Positions 1 through 12,160 of a stretch of DNA of 64,000 nucleotides are shown one piece after another. Position numbers and translations under genes: made by a program. How positions within the stretch are numbered: position 1 is the stretch's first letter; each line of letters begins with the position of its first letter. The DNA is taken from NCBI RefSeq assembly GCF_000516985.1, contig NW_006917097.1, positions 1,922,001 through 1,986,000 on the forward strand. Reading direction: 5' to 3'. The notes beneath the pieces are model-generated. The model saw only the letters and a list, made by a program, of their open reading frames with translations. It did no database searches and had not been told where the DNA came from. This DNA is from Pestalotiopsis fici W106-1 (Eukaryota; Ascomycota; Sordariomycetes; Amphisphaeriales; Sporocadaceae).

Positions 1-127
1 CTTGTTGGGTGAAACAACTTTCTTCAACATGCTCCTCTATGAGTTCGGTTAATCGCCTTTTCATTAATATCAAACTACTGGGTATCTCAATTTCTGACCA
101 AGTCCATGTCTCACTCCATCAAACATT

Positions 128-2872
128 TTAAACAGCCTCCAGAGGAATCTCCTTTGTCCTGAACCCAAGCAAGGGCACTTGCAAACGCAAAGCTAGACTG
201 CTCAGAACCACGCTGATGCTGCTCATAGCCATGGCCAGACTAGCCCAGACGGGGTCCAGTTTGACGCCCAACGGATAAAAACAACCAGCAGCAAAGGGCA
301 CAGCAAGCAGATTATAAACCAAAGCCCAGGCGAAATTGAACTTGATGCGGCGGAACACGGTACGGCTGAGCGCCAGCAGCGTGACGATGCTCCGCAAATC
401 CGAGTTGACGAGCACGAAGTCGGCCGACGAAATGGCCACATCGGTACCAGAGCCGACGGCGACGCCCACATCGGCCACGGCGAGAGCGGGCGCGTCGTTG
501 ATGCCGTCTCCAACCATGGCTATCAGCGGGCGGCTGTCGTTGGATCGGTTGCGGGCCATCATGCCCGCCTGGATTTCGGCCACCCTGTCTGCCTTGTCCG
601 TGGGCAGGACTTCGGCAATGACGTTGTGCTCCGGTATACCGATGCGTTCGGCCACGGCGCGTGCGGTCACGGTGTTGTCGCCTGAGAGCATCCAGACATC
701 GATACCATGGGCCTGGAGTGCCGCGATGACCGGGATCGCCTCTGCTCTGATCGGGTCAGAGATGGCAAAGTACGCGGCGAGCTTGTACGAGGACTGCCCG
801 TTGACCTTGGTGGCGGCTAGTGCAATCGAGTATCCTTTGCCTTTCCAAGTATCGAGTTCCACTGCGGACGACGTATCAACATCAAAGTCCTCCATGAGTT
901 TTGCATTGCCGATAATCAATTCAAGATCGTCAAAGGTTGCCCTCAATCCCTTGCCAGGAATCTCCTCAACATCACGAACGAGCATGGACTTTTGTGACTG
1001 GTCCGGTTTGCAGAACGACTGGAGGGCTTTGGCTACAGGATGACTGCTGTGTTGCTCCAAGGTGCTGATGGCCTCGAGCAGATGCGCGTTGCTGTCTTCC
1101 CGGCAAATTTTGTGGTTAGTGACCTTGGGCTCACCGCCCTCTGTGAGAGTGCCCGTCTTGTCAAACACGATACATCTAACGTGGCTCGCTTTCTCAAAGG
1201 CCTCACCACCGCCCTTGGCGAGGATCCCATGCTTGGCCGCCGTTCCACCCCCAACGAAAATGGCAGTCGGAGCAGCAAGGCCAAGGCCACAGGGACATGC
1301 AACAACGAAAACAGCAATAGCAAACTGGAGTGCAAACACCACCCACGACTCGGAGTCGTCATTCAGCCAGCTTTCAGGAAGCTTGCCGGATACGCCAAGG
1401 ATGAGCCAGACCATGAAGGTAACAATGGCGATCAAGGTGACAGCGGGTACAAAGTAGGCGGTGAGGACATCGGCTATTTTTTCCATCGGTGCTCGTTTGG
1501 TCTGGCCCTCACGGACAACCTCGACAATCTTGTCCAACATGGACCGGCCTGCCACGCCCGTGACTCGAACCTGGATTGGATGTCCCTTGTTGACAGTTCC
1601 AGCAAAGACTGCATCCCCGAGGGTTTTCTTGATCAGCCTCGACTCGCCTGTCAGACTGGACTCATCAAATTGCGATTCGCCTTGGGACACTTCACCGTCG
1701 CATGGCGGGGATGCGCCGTTGGTGACCTGAATAGTGTCGCCATTATCGAGAAGTTCAGCAGCAATGGTACTCGTCGCCGTGCCATTGTCTGTGTTAGTGA
1801 TCAAGATGGCAGTTGTGGGCCGCAGCTTGCCCAGCATCTCCACAGCATTGCCTGTCCTGGCTTTGCTGTATGCTTCAATGAGCCTTCCAGCGAGCAGGAA
1901 AAGTGTCAGAAACACAACCGAATCAAAATAGAAATTTGAGTCATCCACCATGCCGTTGGGTGGGTGCACCGCGGCAGCAAAGATTTGAGCCAAGGAGGAT
2001 ATGTATGCGATTGTTGTTCCCAGAGACATGAGCATGTTCATACTCCCAAACCGGTAAAGGCGTTGTAATATTGGCGTCTTACTTGATGGTCTCCAGAGCA
2101 TCCATATTTCCTTGAGAGCCCTGCGATGGAAAAGATCTGCGGCACAAAAGTACACGGGTGTTGCCAAGATGAGCAAGGCGATCTGTGCTCGGCTGATGCC
2201 ATCGGCCATGGGGCTCATGAGGTATTGCCGAGCACTGTTTTGTTTGGATACCAGGCTCATGTAGGCAATGCCGATGATGAAAGTTGGAATGGCGATGATA
2301 AAGGTGCCCAAAAGTCTCATTGATATCTGCTTTTGTTGCCTGGCGTGAATACGTTTCGATCGTTCTTCGGCTGAAATGGGATGGTGAATGGACGGGTGAA
2401 ATAATGGATCGATGGCCTGGATAGCCGCCAGAATCTGCCGGATATTGAGTCTCGAGGGTATCGGCGCGTACTTGATGCTCATAATCGGGCTATCCTTGGT
2501 AGGTTGAGTCGTGACCTCGATGATGCCATGTTCCTGGAGCGGCAAGAGGCCTGCGACAACTCTACTAGGGCACAGCTCGCAGTGAAAGCCGTCGATGTGG
2601 ACATCAACGGTCCTGGAGTTGTCGACTATTGGTGAAACTCCTTGCGCCTTGACTTGATTGATTTGTGCTTCGTAACCAAGGTCTTCAATGGCTCGGACAA
2701 TTTCGAGGGCCTTGTCGTTCTCTCCAGTGAATTCGACAGTGGCACTGTTGTTCAGCAGGTCCACGGTGGCTTTAGAGATCCAGCCTGATTTCTGAAGTGT
2801 CGATGTAATTGTATTTGAGCAAGACGCACAGGTCATGCCAGTGATGGATAACGATGCTTCCAAAGTACCCAT
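128..2872 (-). CDS. P1B-type copper-transporting ATPase
   Basis: A single open frame of 914 residues encodes a heavy-metal-pumping P-type ATPase. The N-terminus has one canonical metal-binding HMA motif (GMTCASC, residues 12-18). A second, divergent one keeps a Cys pair (GFHCELC, 95-101). Hydrophobic spans follow, then the actuator TGES (408-411), the ion-path CPC (526-528) that marks Cu(+)/Ag(+) pumps, the phosphorylation motif DKTGT (Asp571), the nucleotide-domain SSHP motif, and the GDGINDAPA hinge near the C-terminus. By family knowledge it moves cytosolic copper either into the secretory pathway (Ccc2 role) or out of the cell (CrpA/Pca1 detoxification role). The sequence does not decide between these. 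The ATG at 2872 is chosen because HMA motif 1 follows at once. No intron is needed. Confidence 0.95.
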   Translation of the reverse strand: MGTLEASLSITGMTCASCSNTITSTLQKSGWISKATVDLLNNSATVEFTGENDKALEIVRAIEDLGYEAQINQVKAQGVSPIVDNSRTVDVHIDGFHCELCPSRVVAGLLPLQEHGIIEVTTQPTKDSPIMSIKYAPIPSRLNIRQILAAIQAIDPLFHPSIHHPISAEERSKRIHARQQKQISMRLLGTFIIAIPTFIIGIAYMSLVSKQNSARQYLMSPMADGISRAQIALLILATPVYFCAADLFHRRALKEIWMLWRPSSKTPILQRLYRFGSMNMLMSLGTTIAYISSLAQIFAAAVHPPNGMVDDSNFYFDSVVFLTLFLLAGRLIEAYSKARTGNAVEMLGKLRPTTAILITNTDNGTATSTIAAELLDNGDTIQVTNGASPPCDGEVSQGESQFDESSLTGESRLIKKTLGDAVFAGTVNKGHPIQVRVTGVAGRSMLDKIVEVVREGQTKRAPMEKIADVLTAYFVPAVTLIAIVTFMVWLILGVSGKLPESWLNDDSESWVVFALQFAIAVFVVACPCGLGLAAPTAIFVGGGTAAKHGILAKGGGEAFEKASHVRCIVFDKTGTLTEGGEPKVTNHKICREDSNAHLLEAISTLEQHSSHPVAKALQSFCKPDQSQKSMLVRDVEEIPGKGLRATFDDLELIIGNAKLMEDFDVDTSSAVELDTWKGKGYSIALAATKVNGQSSYKLAAYFAISDPIRAEAIPVIAALQAHGIDVWMLSGDNTVTARAVAERIGIPEHNVIAEVLPTDKADRVAEIQAGMMARNRSNDSRPLIAMVGDGINDAPALAVADVGVAVGSGTDVAISSADFVLVNSDLRSIVTLLALSRTVFRRIKFNFAWALVYNLLAVPFAAGCFYPLGVKLDPVWASLAMAMSSISVVLSSLALRLQVPLLGFRTKEIPLEAV

Positions 2873-4590
2873 GGTGGGGTTTGTCGAACAGGTAAACGAC
2901 GGGTTTGAAAGTGCCGAGTCTGATGTCGATGTCGTCGTCTGCTTACAAGAGGGAAATTGTTGTCTCCAAGTCGTTGACGTAAATATCTATGGCCGTATTA
3001 CACTGATGGAAGGAGCTACCCTGTGGATTGTCGGCGAATACTGGCGTGGTTAATGAAACATGAATGAAGAAGCCAGTGGAAGAAGGATGGTATTTGAAGG
3101 GCAGGGGAAAGGGAAAAAAAAAAAGGATGTTTCTGGAATGCCTCACATATGGGCTGCCTAGAAGGTTTGTAAGTGGTAGGATCTATTACGATACTAAGAA
3201 AAAACTTTGAGCATCGCCAACAAGCTTCTGCGCGATGGCGGAGGCACCACGCACATTTACCTCAAGTATTCTCGTGGTAGAGTAGATTTGTAGGGGTGGA
3301 AGGCCATTGCATCCATCTCCCCCAGAAAGAAAAAGAGCGATTCGGAAACCGGCAGACACATCCTGTCACTATCGACGAGTCATCTCATCTTAGGGACAAT
3401 TACAGTTCAGGCACAAAAGACGCAAGTATAGATGCGAGCAGCCGCAGGGCTTGGCAGGGCTCCTGGCGGCCTGGCTGACTCCTGGCCTAGGGTGTGAGTG
3501 CTCACCATCAACCCCCTGGTATTGCTGATGCAAATAATACCAGGAAGAAGGAAAAAGTGACGAATCAGCGATGCTCCGCCGGCCTATTTAGCCTGTCTTA
3601 TTATTCGCTTGCCGCTCCGTGATTGAATTCGCCACGCGGATGCGGGCCCCCGGGGGGGACGGCGACTGGTTCAGGTTCACGCACAAAGAGCGCAAACCCA
3701 CACCAAAGTCATCGGCCGGGCCTTGGACTTGTGTTGCTTTCAATGCACCACACCCCAAATCAGTCACGATGACACATTGATCAAGTGCACGGAACGCGAA
3801 ACCCGTCGATGGCCTGATTTCTTGCAAGGTTTTTGTAGATTCTTCTCGCCGTTTCCATGCGCCCAAGTTCATGGTCGAATGTTGACAAATATGAGTAATC
3901 TTGCAACTTTGTTCTCAGCTGGTCAGGATTTTATTCAACTCGACATCATTTGCTGCAGAAAAGATTGAAACATGCAAAATCTCACATTTTTCCAAGTCCG
4001 CGACTTGATCTGTCGCAATGTTACCAATTCGGACAGAAACTGTGCTATAACTCGACCGAAAAGGAGGTTGCAGTGACAATATTTCCAGATTAATAAGTCG
4101 AGGCACTCAGGCGCAAGGTACCGCCACCACTACAAGATGTATCTAGTTTAGCGCCATCCATGCACATACCCGTTTGGGGGGTATTTCTGGTCGTTGATCA
4201 TATTTATCATGTGCGATATTGCCGAGTTGGAACCTTTAGATAGAGCTATGGCTTTGTAATGGTCTCGTCTCTCCTTCATGATTACAGCCAGCCACAATCT
4301 ACCATAATGCAGGGCGATTTTTTAAAGGTATGGTTTGATTAGAGTCCTAAGAGGCCAATACTAGTAGTCACACCGAGCCCATTGTCACAAATCTCCAAGC
4401 CGCCGCCAGTCTTGGTTATGCACACTATCATGGTGGTAGTGATTCAGCTATGGTGCCTGAAAACAGACTATCCTGTACTCGGTTTCGCCGGAATCACTTG
4501 AAATCAATGAGGAGTGCCTGAAACCAGACGATGAATATCCTGGCCAACCTATGCACTTCTCTGCCCACAGGAAAATGCTAGCCATGGTAA
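2873..4590. other. Intergenic: upstream region of the copper ATPase
   Basis: No convincing gene was seen. This lies 5' of the ATPase and 3' of the next gene on the same strand, so it should hold the ATPase promoter and the 3' end of the secreted-protein gene. There is an A-run near 3115-3124 and an imperfect direct repeat of TGCCTGAAANCAGAC at about 4450 and 4517. Short frames here lack any recognisable domain. Confidence 0.5.
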
Positions 4591-5106
4591 TCATGACTGG
4601 TCAGGACTTGCAACAATCGTGAGCGATCCAGCGCAGCCTCGACCAGCTCCTCCCAATCCACACTTCATAGTAAGAGCGCCACTTCCTACCAGAGTAACAT
4701 TGGAGGCCTGTATTTCTACAGTCTGCTCAATGTTGATGGCTGTGGCCAAATCTCAGCTATCATCATCCTCCCCCAAAGTGAGTGCTCAAGGGGCAGAAAG
4801 ACGTCAAAAAAACTTACTATGATCACCCTGCCCATCGACAATGCTGCTATTGAACAGTGGATTGTCCGTTGTGGTTGTGGTGGCCCTGACTGATGGGTCG
4901 TAGAGCCAAGAGAAGTGACTAATGTTTCCCTGAGCTCCAGAGTACTCGGCGTACACGTCGCCATAGCGATAGCCTGATGCGGCGCTGCTCGAAGTGACAT
5001 TGACATTCCAATACCCATAATCTGTCACGTCTCGAATCGTGTCAGGCAAAGCGAGGGCAAAGGAGAAAGCCGAAGCGGCTATCGCAGTCCAATACGCTGC
5101 ATACAT
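4591..5106 (-). CDS. Small secreted protein, two exons, function unknown
   Basis: The model joins 4818-5106 and 4740 excluded down to 4591-4739, with a 78-nt intron at 4740-4817 (GTAAGT donor, GCCACAG acceptor), giving 145 residues. The ATG at 5106 opens directly into a hydrophobic signal peptide ending near ALA-LPDT. A farther upstream in-frame start would place basic residues before it. The mature part is Ser/Thr/Tyr-rich with two N-linked glycosylation sequons in exon 1 (NVTSS and NISHF). Exon 2 reads as beta-rich sequence (NVTLVGSGALTMKCGLGG) with two Cys. I do not recognise a family. Extracellular location is inferred from the signal peptide. The splice is supported by frame continuity across the junction and by a sensible tail ending in a stop at 4591. 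Confidence 0.65.
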
Positions 5107-6725
5107 GGTTATTCGGAACGGATGAAGCTGGCGGGCCTTGATGGCAATCAAAAAGCGAAAAAAAGCTGTTTGAGTCTCAATTGAGTTATATTGTGATTTG
5201 CGGTCCTGTCTGCACGGGAAAAAATTTAGATATCAACGATCTCAAATATTGTTGCTTCTTTTATACTTGACCATTGCTCCATTCGCGCGTGAATTCGCAA
5301 GGGAAAAAGCAAAACCTCCTTCGAGTCAATACGAAGTTTGCTACGTTACTCTTCTCCGAAAAGGACTGTGTGATCTGTAATTAGCCGGCTGCAAGGCAAA
5401 TGGACGAACACCAGCTTGCAGCATTGTGCTGCTAAATTCAATGGCGATGAGGAGGTTGCATGTGCCGCGAGAACCCTTGAGACCGCATTTCACAACCACC
5501 TTGAAGATGCGTGAGCACGTTCCTATAGATCAGAGGCCTTCAAACTTGAGAAGAACGGAAGAGATGCGATGAAATATAGAACCCGTGAGGCGGATCTGCT
5601 ATACTCGAACCCCACGGCTTAGGCCTGTACCCTGCTATATAAATACAGGCATGTTAAGGACCCATTTACCCGCCAATGACAATCGCTAGAATGCTTCGCT
5701 TAGGAGACATTTATTAGCAGTGGAATGTCAATCCACAGTTTATCGCAACTTGTTGGCATCATATTATACCAGTAGCGCCGAGACGTCCTGGCTGCTCAAT
5801 CAGTAATCAGTTGTTTTTAGTGGGAAAATCACCCGCCTACCTTAATCCAACAACATCAATTTAAACCAACCACATCGTTGTGTCTGGCCACGGCCAAATA
5901 TTGCTTGCATTCATCGGTTCATGCTCCGAGCCTTGACCCACCGAGATCCGAGCAAATAATCGATAGTTCACGGTAGTAGTGGAGGTTTGTCTCTCTTTTC
6001 TTTCTCTTCACCTGTCTCGATTAAGCTACCAAACAAGCCCCTGGAATAAAGAACCTGTTCTGACCTGCAGCTTGTTCCCGAGATCTATCTCTACATTTAC
6101 CGCCCACTTTTTGACTCTTGTTACCCCACAACTATAATCACATGCCCGATCAGGCATCTCGCACCGCAGCGTAGCCATCTGCTGGTTGGCTGACACGTTG
6201 CCTCGTGTAAAGAGCGTGCCAGTAGATCCCAATCAAAAAGCCGTTGCCATTATTAGAAACCGGGAGTCGCCGCCAGACGGGACTGGCCCTCCTCGTACAT
6301 AGTACATGAGAGTAGAGAGAGTTCTGTCTGATCTGGTTGGTCTTGCGCTAGTTGGCTCGGGTCGGGTGGGTTTTGGTGTTGGTTTTTGGGCGTAAACTCC
6401 AGACGGAAGGTCCCATCACCATTGTGGAAGGCCGGTTTGCCACAACCACCGACGGACGGGTAACTTGCTTCTGCCCACAAGAGGACGAACCATGAGACGG
6501 AACTCCCACCCCCAGATCGTCGCATGAGTTTACGCGAAGGGAAGATAGAGAATCGTGAGCAGTACATAATGCGAGGAGGGTCCATGACGCCTTGGCTTTT
6601 TTTTCCCCTTGTGTCGATGTCCACCGCCGCAACCTCGCAACGTCTGCTGGGGCTGACTGCTTTTGTTGGTTAAAAGAAAGACTGATTGTATAATCAATCA
6701 ATCGTCACCCTCCCCATCGACAGCC
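5107..6725. other. Divergent intergenic region
   Basis: This separates the secreted protein (-) from the RNase T2 gene (+) and should carry both promoters. A TATATAAATA element lies at about 5636-5646 but is far from both start codons. The frames at 6026-6701 are short, low complexity and domain-free. I see no gene. Confidence 0.4.
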
Positions 6726-8118
6726 ATGTTGTTGTCAGCACTTGGTGCTCTCTTTGCGGCGAGCGCCCTTGCGGGCCCGCTCGACCACATGGCTTACCGG
6801 AGCGACTTCACCACCTTCGCCTCCGAGACTTGCCCGGCCACCTCGCAGCAGTCTTGCCACAACACCACGGTCCAGACTAACCTCTGCTGCTTCAATGCTC
6901 CCGGTGGCGCTTTGCTGCAGACCCAGTTCTGGGACACGGACCCCGTGACTGGTCCCGATGACAGCTGGACTATCCACGGTCTCTGGGTGCGTTTTGACTT
7001 TTTACATGATATATCCAATGATGCGAGACTTTCTTATGAAAAGAAAAAGGAAGGAAAATGACAATGCTTAAACTGACATGCGGGGAAATAGCCCGACAAC
7101 TGTGATGGCACCTACCAGTCCAACTGTGACTCGTCGCGCGAGTATTCAAGCATCACCAACATCCTGACTAAATTCGGCGAGACGGAGCTGCTCGCCTACA
7201 TGGAGGAGTACTGGCAGTCCAACAGCGGCACGCCCGAGACCTTTTGGGAGCACGAGTGGGACAAGCACGGCACGTGCATCTCGACGCTAGACCCGGATTG
7301 CTACACCAGCTACCAGACGGGCCAAGAGGTCGTTGACTTTGCCAGCAAGGTCGTTGAGCTCTTCAAGTCCCTGCCCACCTACACCTGGCTCTCGGCCGCT
7401 GGCATCACCCCGAGCTCCAGCAAGACCTATACGCTGGCCGCCATCCAGGCCGCTCTCACCAAGAACCACGGCGCCAGCGTCTACCTCGGCTGCAGCGACT
7501 CCGAGCTTAGCGAGGTCTGGTACTTTTTCAATGTCAAGGGCAGCGTCCAGTCTGGTACCTGGATCCCCGTGGCCACCCTCAACAGCGCCGACTGCCCGAC
7601 CACTGGCATCAAGTACGTTGAACCCCTTTGGCCTGACCCTAACGTGGGCCTAGAATTCTTGCAAATTGATCATGGAGCTAATAATATGCAGGTATCTGCC
7701 CAAGAATGGTGGGGGCGATGGTGGTGGTGATGGTGGCGGCGGCGATGGCGGAGGTGATGGTACCGCTTTCTCTGGTTCAGGATACCTCAATGTCGTCTCG
7801 GGAGGCTCCACCAAGGGATGTCTCATCTCGGCCGGCACCTGGTATGTCAGTGGTACCTGCGCGACCATCACCGCCACGGCCAGCGGCAGCGGCTTCACTT
7901 TGAAATCCTCAAAGGGCTCGTGCGGTATCGTCTCGGGTGTCTTCACCTGCGGCTCCGGCGTTACCGCCACCGTCTTCACTGCCAGCGGCAGCAACCTTAT
8001 GGCGAGTGGCAGCACTGCCTTCTCCGCCGATTCTACTCCTAGCGGCACTACCCAGGGCAAGGTCTACTCTGGCAGCTCACACAGTGTCAGTCTGACGATT
8101 GAGTGGGGAAGCGCTTAG
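6726..8118 (+). CDS. rny1: Secreted ribonuclease T2 with C-terminal extension
   Basis: Three exons (6726-6986, 7092-7612, 7692-8118; introns of 105 and 79 nt) encode 402 residues. A signal peptide covers about residues 1-17. The catalytic core has both T2 signatures: IHGLWP (His84) and WEHEWDKHGTC (Glu142, His146). It also has many Cys. A Gly/Asp linker (about 266-284) leads to a Gly/Ser-rich C-terminal domain of about 115 residues, as in fungal Rny1-type enzymes. By family knowledge it cleaves single-stranded RNA through a 2',3'-cyclic phosphate and acts in the secretory pathway, vacuole or medium. Intron 1 falls inside the first active-site motif (LW/PD), which confirms the splice. The 3' end converges on kap123. 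The symbol follows family usage. Confidence 0.93.
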
Positions 8119-8585
8119 GTGTTCCATGTACACGATATATAGGTACACAATGTAGTTGACATAACGATTCAATGATATTAAGCATGCCACCAAATCCTGT
8201 TCGTTGACGGACGAATATATTTAAAAACGATCATTTATCATGTTGAATTTTCTTGTTTTGCTACAAGTTTGACAGAGACATCACGCAAGACCCAGTATAT
8301 CATTGCCGATAATTATAGGAATATTTTTATCTTTATTTGTCTCGCGACATATTCAGATCTGGGGGCTGGGCTCGAATAATTGTAGCCGGCTCACCCATGA
8401 ACAAAAGGAACAGTAAACAAAGGCGTCTATCTACCAGGGGGAATCGTAAAGTTTTATGTGCATCCGCAATCAAATGTTCCTCCCAATGCCTATGCCTGAA
8501 GTCATGCCATCATACCGTCATCAGCCTGGGGTATATGGCCTCGGGTTCTCTTCGTGGGTATCATTGTTATATCATACGTGAACAT
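8119..8585. other. Convergent 3' region between RNase T2 and kap123
   Basis: An AT-rich stretch of about 470 nt between two converging genes. It presumably holds both 3' UTRs and polyadenylation signals. No gene was seen. Confidence 0.5.
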
Positions 8586-11500
8586 TTACGCAATACCCAG
8601 CTTGCGTACCAGCTCCTGGAGACCTTGGCGAGTCTCGGGCTCCAGCTGCTCCTCGGGAGGTCCAAGCACCTGCTGGAAGACGGGTACGAGACGCTGCGTC
8701 AGTCCCTGGATGGTAGGGTTCTGGAGCTCGTCTGCAGACATGTTAGTAATTGGTCATGATAGGTCCTTGGTGGTAAAACTTACAAAGCTTAGCAATACAC
8801 TCGTAAACAGGCTTGTTCTCCTCGTAGTCCTCCTTGAGCGGCAGCAACTCGACCAGAGCAGGCAGCACCTGCTCCAGAGGAACCTTGTCAGGGTGAGCGA
8901 GAATGAGACGGCTCATGCAGCCAGTAGCGTTGTCTTGCAGTCTGCTCTCACTGATGTGCAACAGAGGCTCCAGCTTGCTCATGATCTGGGGGTAGGCGGG
9001 CAGGTAAGTGGCACTGTCAGTGGAGTGGTAGCAAAGCTGGCCAACGGCGTACGCAGCGTTGGACTTGGTCTCCTTGTCCTCGTCCGAAAGACGGTGCAGC
9101 ATAGGTGCTAACAGAGTCTTGGTGTAAGGAGTGACGGCGGAGCCCATGTAGGCAGTGCACTCAGCAATCACACCAACAGCCGTGGAACGCTCGATGGCCT
9201 CCTGGGAGCTGACGAGCTTGACGATGGGCTTCTCAAAGATCTTCCAGACCTCGGCAAATTGAGTGCCAAAGGCAGCGGCCACGCCAATGACAACGTCCAA
9301 GGCGGTGTCAACGACCAGCCAATCCCACTCTGAGGCTCCCTCAGCGACCTGGTTCTCTTCCTCGTCGCCAAGGTCCTGCTGGCAAGGGTGAGATCTGGTG
9401 ATCAGCGTTCCGAGAACGGTGATGGTCTGCTCGGTCATGCCGTTCTGCGACAGAATGGCAGGTCCACACAGCTTCAGAGTAGCAGCGACATTGCGGTTGA
9501 TCTCGGTAACGACATCACTTTTCAAAGTTAGTATGATGCTCTATCGAAAGTGCTCAAGCAAAACTTTGGTGAAACAGATTCAATCAGGAGTAGATGTAAC
9601 GTTTTCTCAGCAACCGCATTTTGCGTCTGAGTGAGCTGGGTATAACGTAGAGTACTCATCATGTAGAAAGATAGTAGGGGAGGAACAAAAAAAAGTGAAA
9701 ACAAATGTGATGCAAAGTTGTTTACGTACCGGTCAGACTCCTCGAGCCACAGCTGGAGGGTAGCAGTGGCGACAACCTCGCCAAGCTTGGCAAGGTGGGA
9801 AGGAGTCTCAAAGCTGAGAGGCAGACCAGGCGACCACTTCTGGCCAGTCTGCTCCTCCATGATCTGCCAGACACATGCATAAGTACGCCAGAGAGTCGAG
9901 ATGGCGGCCTTTCTGCAGCCCTCGTAGTTGTGCTCGACGAGGGGCGAGATGAGTTCGATGGCCTTCTCGAGGTAAGGAACGCTCTTGTCCTTAGCATGGC
10001 TGATAACATCACCAAGGACCTCAACAGCAACCTCCTTCTCCATGGCAGCTTGGGAAATGCCCATAATGTCATCCCAATCGTCATCATCGTCATCATCCAT
10101 TTCATCCTCTTCGTCATCGGCATCATCGGCCTTGACTCTGAGCTTCTTGCCATCGGTGACGAGCTGACCATCCACGAGGCCGGCGACCTCTTCATCATCG
10201 AAATCGAGGTCCTCTTCCTCAAGCTCGATGCAATCAAAGAGACCCTTGAAGATACCCTGAAGCGAATCGCCGAGGTCACCCTCGTAGACCTTGGAGAGCT
10301 GACTCCAGAGAATGAAGGTGGTCTCACGAAGTCTGGCGTTGCCAAGGTTCAGTGCTTTTTCACTAGACATAAGCAGGGGCATGACATAGGGCTGGAAATC
10401 CTGAGCACCGACACCAACGGCAATGCGACCCATGGCATCGACGACGGAGCTACGCAAGGACAAGTCATCCTCACTGTCCTCTGCAACAACGAAGGGCGAC
10501 ATGGCCTCCATTGTCTCCTTCAGGTATGGCTTGAAGGCGTCCTCGATGGACAGAGCAATGGCACCAATGGCACCAGCGGCGGCAGCCTTGACCTTGACGT
10601 CAGAGTGGTTGAGGAAACGGCCAACGCGGCTGATGAGGCCCTCGGCGTACTTCTGCATAACCTCACCACCAAGACCCTCGGCCATGGTGTCGATGGATCC
10701 GCAGACCGAGCTGATGATTTCAACGTTCTTATCATCGTTCTCGTTCTCAGATGCGGCTTCCAGGTTCTTAACCAGAGCCGTCATGATGGTTTCGTGGTGG
10801 GCCTTCATGAACTCAGCCAAGTCCTCGCCCATGCGCATGAGGCACACGAGGGCATCGTGGCGCACAGCTCGGTTGGCGTCGTTGAGAAGCTGCAGAATGA
10901 TAGGCATGAGGCTCTCCACCTGAGTGGCGACAAAGTCGGGGGCACCCTCAGCGCAGGTACCAAGAGCAATCATGGCCGCACGGCGGGCTCCAACGGTCTC
11001 GGAGGAAGCGTACTTCTTCAGATCCTCGAGGATGGGAACAACCACCTGTCTGGGAGGCAGATCGGTGGAGAGCTGGTCAATCAGGGCCAGGGCAGCGCGG
11101 GGCGGAGTCATGTCATCCTCGTCGTCATCCTCCTCAAGCTCGGCCAGAATCTGCATGCTCTGGCGGGTGAGCTCAGTGGCCAAGTTGGGGATGGCCTGGA
11201 GCTTCATGCGACGGTAGTGAGCACACTGAGTGAGGAAGGCCAAGGCCTGGTTTCGGACTTCATCGTCGGCGTTTGTGTTGGCAGACAGCTCGAGCATGAA
11301 CTGGATGAGATCCTTGAAGTACTTGGAGATGAGAGCGGATTCGTAGCCCAGGAAACTCTGGAAGACTTCGAAAGCCTGCTGGGTACCCTCGTCATCGCCG
11401 CTGTTGATGGTGTCCTTGAGAACGTCAACCATGGCGGGGACGAACTCCTGGACGGTAGCCACGGACTCCTCGTCCTCATCAGCTTGGATCAGGAGGAGTA

Positions 11501-12160
11501 GCGAGCTAATGGAAAGCATGGTGTTGATGCGAACACTGCGGCTCTGGGGGTCGCGGATGGTCTTGCTGAAAAGCTCGAACATCTGGGCCAGGTGCTCAAC
11601 GAAAGTGGTGGGGTCAGCCTCGAGCAGACTGTAAATGATGTAGGAGCCAATCTCGCGATGGGCGACATCGTCAGAGGTGGTCAACTGGAGAACGTTGGGA
11701 AGCAGTTCGGGCCACTCCTTGTTCTCAAAGTCAATGACAGCAATGCCAGCAATGACACGAGAGATACCATGGCGGACCTTGGGGTGCTGCTCACGAACAG
11801 CAGCCTGGACAACCTCGTTACGGACTCCAGACTTCTGGTCGGCGGCGATCTTCTTCCAGTGCTTGGGGACTAGACGCAAAGACTGGACGGCAGCGAGCTG
11901 ACGGACGGTGGCGTCATCGTGGGAGACGACGACGTGGAGGAGGCCAAGAAGAGACTCAGGGTGAGGGTAAAAGTTCTTCTTGAGCTCAGCAGTGGCAGCC
12001 TTGACCTTTACGGTATCAGCTGGAGAAAAAAGAAGCGTTAGCAAACTCGTCAACAAGCCGCACCCACGGCGACGGCGAATGCGATAGGTGTCCAAAGGAC
12101 GGAATAAGACTTACGAATGGTCGATGCCTGAAGCAGCTCAACCAACTTTGACTGATCCAT
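8586..12160 (-). CDS. kap123: Importin beta-4 / karyopherin Kap123
   Basis: Four exons (12115-12160, 9730-12019, 8784-9517, 8586-8731; introns of 95, 212 and 52 nt) encode 1071 residues, close to the family length of about 1,100. The N-terminus is MDQSKLVELL, followed by HEAT-repeat helices throughout. An acidic loop rich in Asp (about residues 640-665, ending DDDWDDIMG) is typical of Kap123/importin-4. By family knowledge it is a Ran-GTP-regulated nuclear import receptor for ribosomal proteins and histones H3/H4. Intron 1 has a GCTAAC branch site and intron 2 has ATACTAAC. The last exon reads AKLYELQNP and ends at LGIA, so the gene runs beyond the longest open frames. A divergent promoter is shared with the zinc-finger gene at 12867. 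Confidence 0.93.

Noticed and set aside
1040..1939. 299-codon plus-strand frame
   Set aside because: Antisense shadow of the copper ATPase, including its DKTGT and CPC regions. No domain.
9795..11501. 568-codon plus-strand open frame
   Set aside because: It lies wholly antisense to exon 2 of kap123, whose protein is clearly conserved. The antisense translation is His/Gly/Leu-rich low complexity with no domain.
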